In this document: piece by piece, positions 1 to 6,348 of the stretch | Position numbering within the stretch: the stretch's first letter is position 1 | Layout of the letters: each line of letters begins with the position of its first letter | DNA from: UBA2336 sp046294915 | GTDB lineage: Bacteria > Bacteroidota > Bacteroidia > Cytophagales > Cyclobacteriaceae | NCBI GenBank assembly: GCA_046294915.1 | Contig: JBKBOE010000072.1 | Span: 1-12,996, forward strand | Reading direction: 5' to 3' | DNA: 12,996 bases | The notes under the pieces: model-generated | The model's input: only the letters and a program-made list of their open reading frames with translations | The model's database searches: none | Told to the model about the DNA's origin: nothing | Translations under genes and position numbers: made by a program

Positions 1-306
1 GTAGTTCATCCGGTGTGCTCAACTTTTACGCTTGCCCGGGAAATAGAATGGACTACCCGGCAGTTTGTTCTGGAGATGCGCGATGAAGACGAAGAAGGTG
101 TGGGAACATTCCTGAGTATAGATCATCGCGGCCCGGCATTTGTTGGCGATGAAGTGGTTATTAAAGCCTGGATTGATTCACTAAACGGAAACGAGTTGAT
201 TTGCGGCTACGAGGCTTCCGTTGGCTCGCGGTTAATTGCCATTGGAAAGACGGGTCAGAAGATTCTGTCAAAAAAGAAACTGGATATTCTTTTTAAAAAA
301 AGCTGA
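1..306 (+). CDS. FlK-like hotdog thioesterase, 5' end outside window
   Basis: This is the 3' part of a small acyl-CoA thioesterase-like protein of the hotdog fold. The reading frame is open to the first base of the window, and residues before the first possible start (GTG at 13) already look like family sequence (V-H-P-V-C-S-T), so the gene very likely begins upstream. Visible landmarks are the central helix end (around I-E-W-T-T-R), then G-V-G-T-x-L-S-I-D-H-R-G-P-A-F-V-G-D, which matches the conserved G-T/H/VG strand pattern of fluoroacetyl-CoA thioesterase-like proteins, and an edge strand ending near the C-terminus. It is probably cytosolic. The true substrate cannot be read from sequence; members of this family are often annotated only as thioesterase family protein. 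It ends 6 bases before smpB, so the two are probably co-transcribed. Confidence 0.75.
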   Translation, partial: VVHPVCSTFTLAREIEWTTRQFVLEMRDEDEEGVGTFLSIDHRGPAFVGDEVVIKAWIDSLNGNELICGYEASVGSRLIAIGKTGQKILSKKKLDILFKKS

Positions 307-312
307 GGATTT

Positions 313-768
313 ATGGGTAAACGATTTTCAGATGAGGTTAATGTGCGCAACCGGCAGGCTTCGTTTCAATATGAATTGCTGGATAAATATATTGCCGGTA
401 TGGTATTAAAGGGTACGGAAATCAAGTCCATCCGCGAAGGAAAAGTGAGTCTTCAGGATGGATATTGCTATTTTGCCAATGGAGAGTTGTTTGTAAAAGG
501 GGTAGGTATAACCCCATATGCTCAGGGCACTCACTACAATCATGAAGCTCAGCGAGAACGGAAATTGTTATTAAAACGATCGGAGTTGCGAAAGCTGGAG
601 CAGAAACATGAGAAGGGCCTTACCATTGTACCGGTGAGACTTTTTATTAATGAGCGCGGATACGCCAAACTGGAAATTGCGCTGGCACGTGGCAAGAAAC
701 TGTACGACAAACGGGAGTCCATTAAAGAGCGTGATGCCAAACGACAACTCGAACGACTTAAACGATAA
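313..768 (+). CDS. smpB: SsrA-binding protein SmpB
   Basis: SmpB binds tmRNA (SsrA) and brings it to stalled ribosomes for trans-translation, which rescues the ribosome and tags the unfinished protein for degradation. The 151-residue length is normal. Recognisable blocks are the N-terminal N-R-x-A-x-F-x-Y, the motif G-x-x-L-x-G-T-E-I-K-S-I-R-x-G-K-V-S-L-x-D, the middle H-Y-N-H-E-x-x-R-x-R-K-L-L-L block, then G-L-T-I-V-P-V-R-L-F-I-N-x-R-G-Y-A-K-L, and the very basic C-terminal tail K-K-L-Y-D-K-R that enters the decoding centre. The ATG at 313 is preceded by GAGG at a suitable distance, which is notable because most genes here lack a clear Shine-Dalgarno sequence. It sits 6 bases after the thioesterase gene and its stop is 3 bases before the next start, suggesting one operon. 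No tmRNA gene is visible in the window. Confidence 0.97.
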   Translation: MGKRFSDEVNVRNRQASFQYELLDKYIAGMVLKGTEIKSIREGKVSLQDGYCYFANGELFVKGVGITPYAQGTHYNHEAQRERKLLLKRSELRKLEQKHEKGLTIVPVRLFINERGYAKLEIALARGKKLYDKRESIKERDAKRQLERLKR

Positions 769-771
769 GCC

Positions 772-1572
772 TTGAACGCTACTGATGTTGACTACGGGGT
801 TTGCAGGCTTAGCCTGGTTTCGTTACGGGCTGAACCATCACACGCAGCTGAACAAACGTCACAACTTTTGTTTGGTGAGCAATATGAAATAATCGAAACC
901 AACCCGGATAAAAAATGGTTGATGGTCAGGAACTACTTTGATCAGTTTACCGGCTGGCTCGATGCCCGCCAGCACCACCCGATTTCCAGGGAGTATTTTG
1001 AGTACCTTAATGGAGCCAACTTCAAAATTACTACCGATGTTACCACCAGTATTCTTTACAATAAGAGTCCGCTTCAGATTCTAATGGGCAGTATCATTCC
1101 GATTTCAGGGGCAGAACTTTTTAAGATGGAAGAGCAGTTTGCCTTTAACGGTGAATCGAAGAACCTGGGGCAAAAGCGCGATGTTGAATTTCTGAGGGCA
1201 ATTGCTTCAAAGTGTATTAATGCGCCCTTTATGCAGGGTGGCCGAAGTCCGTTTGGTTTTGACCCTGCAGGATTTACACAAATGATGTTCAAAATAAGCG
1301 GTTACCCGATTGGCCGCACGGTTCAACAGCAAATAGACGATGGCCGACCGGTAAAGGAGTGGGGAGATATGGCCGCTGGCGACCTTGTTTTCTTTAAGAG
1401 CCTGAAGGACCGGAGCCTGCATGTGGGCATTCTGCTGGCTGATGATAAGGTGATTCATGTAGTTGAAAAGGTGAGGGTTGACCATTTTAATGAAGAGGGC
1501 ATACTAAATTCCGATACCCGGGTTTACACCCACACCTTTACAAGCGCACGCAGGATTTTACTTTCCGAGTAG
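772..1572 (+). CDS. NlpC/P60-like protein with SH3 domain, catalytic Cys replaced
   Basis: This 266-residue protein has the build of a bacterial-SH3 plus NlpC/P60 (C40) peptidase, a family that usually cleaves peptidoglycan stem peptides. Residues about 8-68 form an SH3-like region (C-R-L-S-L-V-S-L-R-A-E-P, ending F-T-G-W-L-D) and about 138-266 the papain-like domain. The block G-G-R-S-P-F-G-F-D-P-A-G-F-T-Q (156-170) aligns with the usual GGRSPFGIDCSGFTQ, so the nucleophile cysteine is Pro165. The histidines expected later are kept (S-L-H-V-G-I, His217; V-I-H-V, His229). No signal peptide is visible. The start is TTG at 772, the only sensible one: the frame is closed by the smpB stop 3 bases upstream and homology begins near Y-G-V-C-R-L. 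It is probably translationally coupled to smpB. It may be a binding-only pseudoenzyme; calling it an active peptidase would be wrong without experiment. Confidence 0.85.
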   Translation: MNATDVDYGVCRLSLVSLRAEPSHAAEQTSQLLFGEQYEIIETNPDKKWLMVRNYFDQFTGWLDARQHHPISREYFEYLNGANFKITTDVTTSILYNKSPLQILMGSIIPISGAELFKMEEQFAFNGESKNLGQKRDVEFLRAIASKCINAPFMQGGRSPFGFDPAGFTQMMFKISGYPIGRTVQQQIDDGRPVKEWGDMAAGDLVFFKSLKDRSLHVGILLADDKVIHVVEKVRVDHFNEEGILNSDTRVYTHTFTSARRILLSE

Positions 1573-1594
1573 TGAGGTTAGGCTATTCTCCGTA

Positions 1595-1625
1595 TTGCTT
1601 CTCTGCCGGATTGCCATTATCTTTC
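1595..1625 (+). promoter_or_regulatory. Possible Bacteroidota-type promoter before the HNH gene
   Basis: A TTG (1595-1597), then 20 bases, then TATCTTTC (1618-1625) resembles the Bacteroidota housekeeping promoter (-33 TTG, about 19-21 bases, -7 TAnnTTTG), with 7 of 8 positions fitting if the last G is replaced. The expected transcription start would fall close to the ATG at 1630, giving a very short or absent leader. This is a weak pattern match in a 57-base gap. Confidence 0.3.
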
Positions 1626-1629
1626 CTGC

Positions 1630-2124
1630 ATGAACAACCGTGTTTTGGTATTGAACCAGGATTTTAGCCCGCTGATGGTTTGCTCCGTACAGCGAGCCTT
1701 TGTGCTGGTGTACCTTAATAAAAGCGAATTGGTTAGGCCTGCCAACGGCTATAAACTTCATTCCGTAACCCGCAGTTTCCCTATGCCTTCGGTGATCCGG
1801 CTGAACCGATACGTAAATGCCCCCTATAAAGGCGTAACCCTCACACGGCAAAATATTTTTAAACGCGACAATTTTGAGTGCCAGTATTGCGGTACGAAAA
1901 AGGATTTAACGTTAGACCATTTAATCCCCAGCTCAAGAGGCGGGCAGCACACCTGGCACAACCTGGTGACTGCCTGCAAAAGTTGTAATACAAAAAAGGG
2001 TGACTTTACTCCTGAAGAAGCAGGGATGCCTCTGCTTCGGAAACCCCACAAGCCTTCGTATGCCTTATTCCTCCGTGAACTGTCAGACCATCATGGAAAT
2101 GAATGGGATGAGTTTCTGGCGTAG
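1630..2124 (+). CDS. HNH endonuclease family protein
   Basis: This 164-residue protein carries a zinc-ribbon-type HNH nuclease domain. It has C-Q-Y-C (Cys84, Cys87), then L-D-H-L-I-P-S-S-R-G-G (Asp96-His97), then W-H-N-L-V (Asn111), then A-C-K-S-C-N-x-K-K-G-D (Cys116, Cys119, Asn120), in the order expected for metal binding and the beta-beta-alpha catalytic site. The N-terminal 70 residues (start V-L-V-L-N-Q-D-F-S-P-L) are typical of a widespread chromosomal HNH group in Bacteroidota and other phyla. All catalytic positions appear intact. The cellular role is not known; there is no intron, homing site or restriction partner next to it, so it is more likely a core gene than a mobile one. The start is ATG 1630. 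It lies 57 bases after the NlpC/P60-like gene and ends 11 bases from the convergent TPR gene. Confidence 0.9.
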   Translation: MNNRVLVLNQDFSPLMVCSVQRAFVLVYLNKSELVRPANGYKLHSVTRSFPMPSVIRLNRYVNAPYKGVTLTRQNIFKRDNFECQYCGTKKDLTLDHLIPSSRGGQHTWHNLVTACKSCNTKKGDFTPEEAGMPLLRKPHKPSYALFLRELSDHHGNEWDEFLA

Positions 2125-2135
2125 CGAATCCGCAT

Positions 2136-2885
2136 TTACTCCAGCTTATTAAGCATCTTCTTTGCCCTTGCGGCATACGAGTACTCGCTGTTGCTCAGTT
2201 CCTGAAAAATTAACTGCGCGGTTTTTACATCGCCTTCTTTCAGGTAACTCAATCCCAGGTACCACTTAGCCTGGTTGTCCAGGTCATCAAAATCATTGAT
2301 GAGCTTGATAAACTGGTTACGGGCTTCAGCTATATTGCCCAGCACCAGGTAGCAGTTGCCCAGCAGCATTAACATGCCAGCCTCTTCTTTCTCGGCCAGT
2401 AGTTGGGTAAACAGGGTTGCGGCAGTTTCATAATTTCCGGATTCATAGGCGGTAAAAGCTTCTGTCCGTTTCGACTGTTGCGTTTCTCCGCGTGTTATGG
2501 GTTCAAACACGTTGGGGTAAACTTTAAAGTTTTCTGCATACAACTCCTGCGGGGCAGCAGGCTTGTTCCATAATACATAACCAATGGTAAAAAATGCCAC
2601 GGTTGCCGCAATGGCTGCGGCCTGCCTCCAATGCGCTACCAGCCAAACCTGTTTGCCTTTTTTCTGTAGTTGAGGTAATGTGCTTTCTAAAGCACGCAAT
2701 TGTTGCAACCTGGTTTGCAGGTAGCTGTAGCGAATGCCCTTAATCAGTTGTTGGTGTTCAAGGTACATGGTTTTTAAAACCGGTTCTTTTTTTAGCCTTT
2801 CTTCCAGGTTTGTTTTTTCAGAGTCGGTAAGGCTCCGGTCGAGGTACCGTTGGATCAGGTCGCTATCGTGTAAATTTGGATTCAT
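2136..2885 (-). CDS. Single-pass membrane TPR protein, probable anti-sigma or partner of the sigma factor
   Basis: This 249-residue protein follows the sigma-factor gene after 20 bases on the same strand and is probably co-transcribed. Residues 1-85 are cytosolic and charged: the segment L-I-Q-R-Y-L-D-R-S-L-T-D-S-E-K (10-24) resembles the helical N-terminus of anti-sigma-like and membrane regulators of Bacteroidota. One hydrophobic segment lies at about 88-106 (A-A-A-I-A-A-T-V-A-F-F-T-I-G-Y-V-L). The rest, presumably periplasmic, contains tetratricopeptide-like repeats from about 138 to 243 (A-F-T-A-Y-E-S-G-N-Y-E-T-A, then L-G-N-C-Y-L-V-L-G-N-I-A-E-A, then Y-L-G-L-S-Y-L-K-E-G-D-V-K-T-A). The topology and position suggest it holds or signals to the sigma factor. 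No classical zinc anti-sigma HxxxCxxC motif is present, so the anti-sigma role is inference. Confidence 0.75.
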   Translation of the reverse strand: MNPNLHDSDLIQRYLDRSLTDSEKTNLEERLKKEPVLKTMYLEHQQLIKGIRYSYLQTRLQQLRALESTLPQLQKKGKQVWLVAHWRQAAAIAATVAFFTIGYVLWNKPAAPQELYAENFKVYPNVFEPITRGETQQSKRTEAFTAYESGNYETAATLFTQLLAEKEEAGMLMLLGNCYLVLGNIAEARNQFIKLINDFDDLDNQAKWYLGLSYLKEGDVKTAQLIFQELSNSEYSYAARAKKMLNKLE

Positions 2886-2905
2886 CGTACGGTTGTTTAT
2901 CGTGG

Positions 2906-3493
2906 TTATTCTTCTGTTACAGGGTTTGATTCTGCAGGTTGCGATTGAAGCGTTTTAAATACCATTTTCCGCAACCGCTCCATACACTTATACTTTTGAT
3001 TCTTTGCCGTTTCGGGGTTCTTGTAACCCATCAGGCCTGATATTTCTTCCATATTTTTCCGCTGGAAATAATAATAGCCAAGCAGTTCATGGCAAGGCTC
3101 CCCCAGCTGTTCGTAGGTAAGGCTGATGATTTCAAGGTTTATTTCCTGGTCTAACTGGCTGTCGCCATCTTCCAGTAAATAATTCTTAAGATAGAATTCC
3201 GCACTCAGCACCTGTTGCCGGTGGTTGGTACGGTAGCGCTGCCATACCAGGTTCTTCCCAATACCAAAAAGGTATGTTTTCAGGCTGCTCCGGAGCCCAT
3301 CCAGCTTTCCGGCTTTGGTATTATCATAAAGTATAATAATAGAGGCCTGGTAAAACTCACGGGCATCCTCATTTCCGCAACGTTGCAGGCGCATAATCCA
3401 ATGCACAAATTCCGACCGGAATGTTTCATACACGGTGCTCAGGCCCCGCGGGTCGTCATTTTTAATCAGATTAATGAGTTCTGCATCAGTCAT
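2906..3493 (-). CDS. Sigma-70 family (ECF-like) RNA polymerase sigma factor
   Basis: This 195-residue protein has the two-domain layout of alternative sigma factors. Region 2 spans roughly residues 1-92 and includes the D-A-R-E-F-Y-Q-A-S-I-I-I-L-Y-D-N segment and L-K-T-Y-L-F-G-I-G-K-N-L-V-W-Q-R-Y-R, the usual end of the -10 binding region. Region 4 spans roughly 120-178, with L-G-E-P-C-H-E-L-L-G-Y-Y-Y-F-Q-R-K-N-M-E-E-I-S in the helix-turn-helix area and K-N-Q-K-Y-K-C-M-E-R-L-R as recognition helix. It is presumed to direct RNA polymerase to a small regulon, possibly its own operon and the divergent 73-residue gene. The start ATG (complement of 3491-3493) is chosen because it leads straight into the M-T-D-A-E-L-I-N-L-I helix. 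Its partner membrane TPR gene is directly downstream. Confidence 0.88.
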   Translation of the reverse strand: MTDAELINLIKNDDPRGLSTVYETFRSEFVHWIMRLQRCGNEDAREFYQASIIILYDNTKAGKLDGLRSSLKTYLFGIGKNLVWQRYRTNHRQQVLSAEFYLKNYLLEDGDSQLDQEINLEIISLTYEQLGEPCHELLGYYYFQRKNMEEISGLMGYKNPETAKNQKYKCMERLRKMVFKTLQSQPAESNPVTEE

Positions 3494-3532
3494 ACGCTTT
3501 TAGTGTATTAAATGGTTTTTAGTAACCCTGTT

Positions 3533-3542
3533 TAAAGGTATA
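3533..3542 (-). promoter_or_regulatory. Possible -7 promoter element of the sigma/TPR operon
   Basis: On the minus strand these bases read TATACCTTTA, which contains TACCTTTA, one base off the Bacteroidota -7 consensus TAnnTTTG. It sits about 40 bases upstream of the sigma-factor start. No good -33 TTG is seen upstream. The same 10-mer occurs before the lipoprotein gene at 4419-4428. Confidence 0.3.
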
Positions 3543-3628
3543 GTTTTTTTTCGCTGGCTCAGGGGAGACCTTTAGGATATTTCGACACTAACTCACGAAA
3601 CATAATTACAACCCTTAAAAAGACACTC

Positions 3629-3850
3629 ATGAAAGCTAAATTCAGAATTATCGTGGTGCTGGTAGGACTAACCGTTGCCATGATTACAGCAGGAGTGCCG
3701 CCTGTGAAGAAGGTAGGAGTTGATGAAGTAAAACCAAATGCCTGCTATAACGAAACCGATGTACAGGCGCTGATGGCCCTTAACCGGTATTCACGGGCAG
3801 AGGCTCTGGCAGTTCTTGATATAGCATGTGAGTATGTAATAATGCCATAA
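3629..3850 (+). CDS. Small exported protein of unknown function (73 aa)
   Basis: I do not recognise this family. The 73-residue product starts with a basic residue pair and a hydrophobic stretch (about residues 6-22, I-I-V-V-L-V-G-L-T-V-A-M-I-T-A-G-V) followed by P-P-V-K-K, which looks like a Sec signal peptide with possible cleavage near T-A-G, leaving about 50 residues. The mature part holds two cysteines (Cys39, Cys67) that could form a disulphide, and an amphipathic helix-like piece L-N-R-Y-S-R-A-E-A-L-A-V-L. It is transcribed divergently from the sigma factor, 135 bases away, and is followed by a strong terminator, so it is a single-gene unit. Position makes it a candidate target or signal of the sigma system. 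The clean signal peptide, ATG start and dedicated terminator support it being a real gene. Confidence 0.6.
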   Translation: MKAKFRIIVVLVGLTVAMITAGVPPVKKVGVDEVKPNACYNETDVQALMALNRYSRAEALAVLDIACEYVIMP

Positions 3851-3877
3851 CCAAAAAAGACTCTTCATAGGTTGGCT

Positions 3878-3917
3878 AAGCCCGGGCGCCCGGTAGATGA
3901 CCGGGGCCCGGCTTTTT
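3878..3917 (+). terminator. Intrinsic terminator of the 73-aa gene
   Basis: A G+C-rich hairpin: left arm 3878-3893 and right arm 3901-3914 pair over 14 base pairs with two single-base bulges in the left arm, with a 7-base loop (TAGATGA). The T run at 3913-3917 follows directly. It lies 27 bases after the stop codon of the small exported protein and separates it from the caspase-like remnant. Confidence 0.8.
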
Positions 3918-3950
3918 GAAATGATTTGATCCAAAAGCGATAAAACTTAA

Positions 3951-4295
3951 TCAACTGAATTAAGCGGGACATTGGATCCGGAGATAGCACGCTCACGGAG
4001 TGCGGAAGCGTATGAAGACACACCCACCGAGATGGTGGTGCGCAAGCTGAGCCAGAAAACACGCAAGTACCTGACCTCAGGCGGTAAGGAATATGTATCC
4101 GATGGTATTCCGGGTAAACACTCACCGTTTGCATCAAAGTTTATTGAATCGCTGCGCACGTATGGCGGTGCCGACCGCGTACTTACCCTACAGGAATTGG
4201 TTTCCAGCATGGATGTGCTGAAACAAGTACCCCGCACCGGCTCATTCGGTGACGACCAGAAACTGAGTGACTTTGTTTTTATCAGTAAGAATTAG
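3951..4295 (+). pseudogene. 3' remnant of a caspase-like (C14) protein gene
   Basis: The open frame (3951-4295; first usable start TTG at 3972, no early ATG) encodes only the C-terminal part of a caspase-fold peptidase. Visible family blocks are S-G-T-L-D-P-E-I-A (the stretch that normally follows the catalytic D-x-C-x), then R-K-Y-L-T-S-G-G-K-E-Y-V-S-D-G, then H-S-P-F-A-S-K-F-I-E-S-L, then L-T-L-Q-E-L, then G-S-F-G-D-D-Q and the closing strand D-F-V-F-I. The catalytic His and Cys, in the missing N-terminal part, are absent, and the preceding bases (stop at 3948-3950, then the terminator) hold no sign of them in any frame. The break falls at or just after the catalytic cysteine position. The simplest reading is a deletion remnant; a short expressed p10-like domain is possible but less likely. 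Confidence 0.65.
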
Positions 4296-4418
4296 TTGAC
4301 GTAAGAAAATCGAACCCCCAAACCAATGAGACACAAGGCTTATTTACAGGCACGGCTTATTGCATTTGGCTGCTTTCTGGTGGATATGAATTTACCGATT
4401 TTTTATCAAAGGTTTTTT

Positions 4419-4428
4419 TATACCTTTA
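4419..4428 (+). promoter_or_regulatory. Possible -7 promoter element of the lipoprotein gene
   Basis: TATACCTTTA, containing TACCTTTA (one base off TAnnTTTG), ends 19 bases before the ATG of the lipoprotein gene, which would give a leader of roughly a dozen bases. A T-rich tract lies directly upstream, and no clear -33 TTG is seen. The rest of the gap 4296-4447 shows no terminator or RNA that I can support. Confidence 0.35.
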
Positions 4429-4447
4429 TCAGATTAACCCCTTACCC

Positions 4448-4987
4448 ATGAAAGCACTACTGACGTATTTTGCCTCCCTTTTGTTGTTTGCCTTTGTACT
4501 GTCATCCTGTGGCGATGATGAAAAGGTACCCAACAGAATAATTATTGACGGTACCTCTATTAAACTCACCAAAGGCTACATAGCCGGTTACGGTATTGAA
4601 GTTGATGACAACGGAGATCAGGGCTCGTTGTATGATATTCTGCTGACGTCCAGCGGGGTTACGGTTACCGGGAATGACCTGGGCGGTGAGGGGCAGATTT
4701 TGGTGCTGACCCTGTTCTCAGGAAGTACCATTGAACTGAAACCCGGCACCTACAACTACAGCGATGGGTTTATTGAGTCAACGCTTTACGATGCTTTTGC
4801 TGCCGATGGCAACTTTGATACGAGTATTGGTACCGGATACTACGCCATTGATGGAAGCGTAACCATTTCCCGTTCGGGTAACACCTGGACCATTAAATTT
4901 GAATTGCAGATGGAGGATGACGAAGGTAACGATGTTATCATTAAAGGCTCATTCTCCGGGCAGTTAACGGAGGTTGATCTCGGCTAA
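4448..4987 (+). CDS. Lipoprotein of unknown function (179 aa)
   Basis: The product begins with a type II signal peptide: M-K-A-L-L-T-Y-F-A-S then a hydrophobic core and the lipobox L-S-S-C, with the lipidated cysteine at residue 21. It is followed by the acidic G-D-D-E, which in Bacteroidota fits export toward the outer membrane (the surface-export signal is only loosely met). The mature part is rich in Gly, Thr, Ser and alternating hydrophobic residues (V-T-V-T-G-N-D-L-G-G-E-G-Q-I-L-V-L-T-L-F; Y-A-I-D-G-S-V-T-I-S-R-S-G-N-T-W-T-I-K-F), suggesting a beta-sandwich or beta-barrel-like fold. I do not recognise a specific family. Its stop codon overlaps that of the convergent histidine kinase gene by sharing the bases CTAA. 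It appears monocistronic. Confidence 0.8.
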   Translation: MKALLTYFASLLLFAFVLSSCGDDEKVPNRIIIDGTSIKLTKGYIAGYGIEVDDNGDQGSLYDILLTSSGVTVTGNDLGGEGQILVLTLFSGSTIELKPGTYNYSDGFIESTLYDAFAADGNFDTSIGTGYYAIDGSVTISRSGNTWTIKFELQMEDDEGNDVIIKGSFSGQLTEVDLG

Positions 4988-6333
4988 AACCGAAGGGTAA
5001 ACACGGTTCTGATATCCGGTTCCGACTCCACACTGATTGAACCGTGGTGTAACTGCATAATCTGCCGCGACAGGCTCAGGCCAATGCCCGAGCCTGTTTT
5101 TTTTGTGGTAAAAAAGGGAACAAAAATCTTTTCAATGGCTTCTTTTATAATACCCGAACCGTTATCAATTACTTCCACTTTTACCGAATTTTCATCGTAG
5201 CGACCAATGAGTTGAATCCGAGGCGATGGGGTTACTGTTACAGCTTCGATGGCATTTTTTAACAGATTAATAAGTACCTGCTCTATCATCTCTTCATCGG
5301 CCTGTATGGTCAGGTATTCAGAAGGACATTCAAAGGTAAAGTCAATATTACAAGCTTTGATTTCCGGCTTCATCAGCAGGGCTACTTTCTCAATAAGGTC
5401 TTTTAACCGAACCGATTTTATTTTGGGTTTGGGAAGCGAGGTGTACTCCCGGTAGGCATCAATAAACTTAATCAGACCTTTACTACGGTTTTCAATCGTT
5501 TCAAGTCCTTCTTTTAAGTCTTCAGCGCTTTCTTTTTTTAGTTCATAGTGATTGTTTGTCTTTATGAGATCATACTCCAATACATCTTTTAGGGTTGAGG
5601 TTAGCGATGAAATCGGGGTAATGGAGTTCATGATCTCGTGCCGGAGCACACGCGTTAAATTTTGCCAGGCTTCCAGTTCCTGGCGCTGTAGTTCGGGCTG
5701 GATATTTTGCAGCGTAAGAAGTTTAATGTTCTTTCCGCGGAGGCGAAGTTCTGTCATTTGGATGGTCAGGTAAAGCTCATTGCCTCCTTTGTACAAGGTG
5801 TTTCTGCCGGACTCCGTAGTGGTAATGGCTTCAAATAAATTAACGTTCCTGTCTTTTAGTTCATGGATGTTCTTCATTGAGTGGACGCCTAAAAATTTCC
5901 GCGCGTTGGTGTTCAGGAGTTGGATTTCCCCGGTCTCATCGAACGATAAAATACCGGTGCGCACCTGCTGCACTACGGTGTTCAGGTACTGCCAGTGTTC
6001 TTCTTTTTCACTGCGTGCTTTTCTAAAGGCTTCTAATACTTCATTAAAAGCAATGTTCAGGTCTTTAAAACTTTTTCCCAGCTTATGGTCTGCAGTAAAG
6101 CCTGAAATAAAATCGGAATATTTTACCGACTCCAGGAAACGCGTGAGTTTGCGGTTGGTCTGACTGACAAAGCGAAAGAGTTCCAGCAACTGCAACAGAA
6201 TAACCACCCCGGTAAGTAGTGCTGCAAACAGCATGTTTGGGTGGCCAAGCATGTAGGTGAAAAGCCCCATGGTAAGGGCCAGTAAAATAATTCGCAGAAT
6301 TACCCGCGAACGAAAGTCGCTGAACACATTCAT
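4984..6333 (-). CDS. PAS-type sensor histidine kinase without periplasmic domain
   Basis: This is the kinase of a two-component pair with the upstream response regulator. Two membrane helices (about 11-29 and 34-52) are joined by only a few residues, so there is practically no periplasmic sensor. A helical linker and a cytosolic PAS-like domain (about 112-210, G-I-L-S-F-D-E-T-G-E-I-Q-L-L-N) follow. The dimerisation box is L-R-H-E-I-M-N-S-I-T-P-I with phospho-acceptor His232. The ATPase part has the N box N-L-L-K-N-A-I-E-A (Asn360), G1 D-N-G-S-G (from Asp390), the F box F-V-P-F-F-T-T-K and G2 G-S-G-I-G-L-S. All key residues are intact; the architecture is close to NtrY-like kinases that feed NtrC-type regulators. 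Its start is 15 bases after the regulator stop, so both are one operon. Its stop overlaps the lipoprotein stop tail to tail. Confidence 0.93.
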   Translation of the reverse strand: MNVFSDFRSRVILRIILLALTMGLFTYMLGHPNMLFAALLTGVVILLQLLELFRFVSQTNRKLTRFLESVKYSDFISGFTADHKLGKSFKDLNIAFNEVLEAFRKARSEKEEHWQYLNTVVQQVRTGILSFDETGEIQLLNTNARKFLGVHSMKNIHELKDRNVNLFEAITTTESGRNTLYKGGNELYLTIQMTELRLRGKNIKLLTLQNIQPELQRQELEAWQNLTRVLRHEIMNSITPISSLTSTLKDVLEYDLIKTNNHYELKKESAEDLKEGLETIENRSKGLIKFIDAYREYTSLPKPKIKSVRLKDLIEKVALLMKPEIKACNIDFTFECPSEYLTIQADEEMIEQVLINLLKNAIEAVTVTPSPRIQLIGRYDENSVKVEVIDNGSGIIKEAIEKIFVPFFTTKKTGSGIGLSLSRQIMQLHHGSISVESEPDIRTVFTLRF

Positions 6334-6348
6334 CCGGGTATTGCATTT

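Noticed and set aside
3865..4237. Minus-strand ORFs over the caspase-like remnant
   Set aside because: They are opposite-strand shadows without recognisable motifs, and the longer one starts inside and ends across the terminator hairpin region; the plus frame has clear family blocks.
4349..4363. A sigma-54-like pattern, AGGCACG...TTGCA, upstream of the lipoprotein gene
   Set aside because: GG and GC are 11 bases apart instead of the strict 10, and the -24 half lacks the leading T; no dyad like the others lies upstream.
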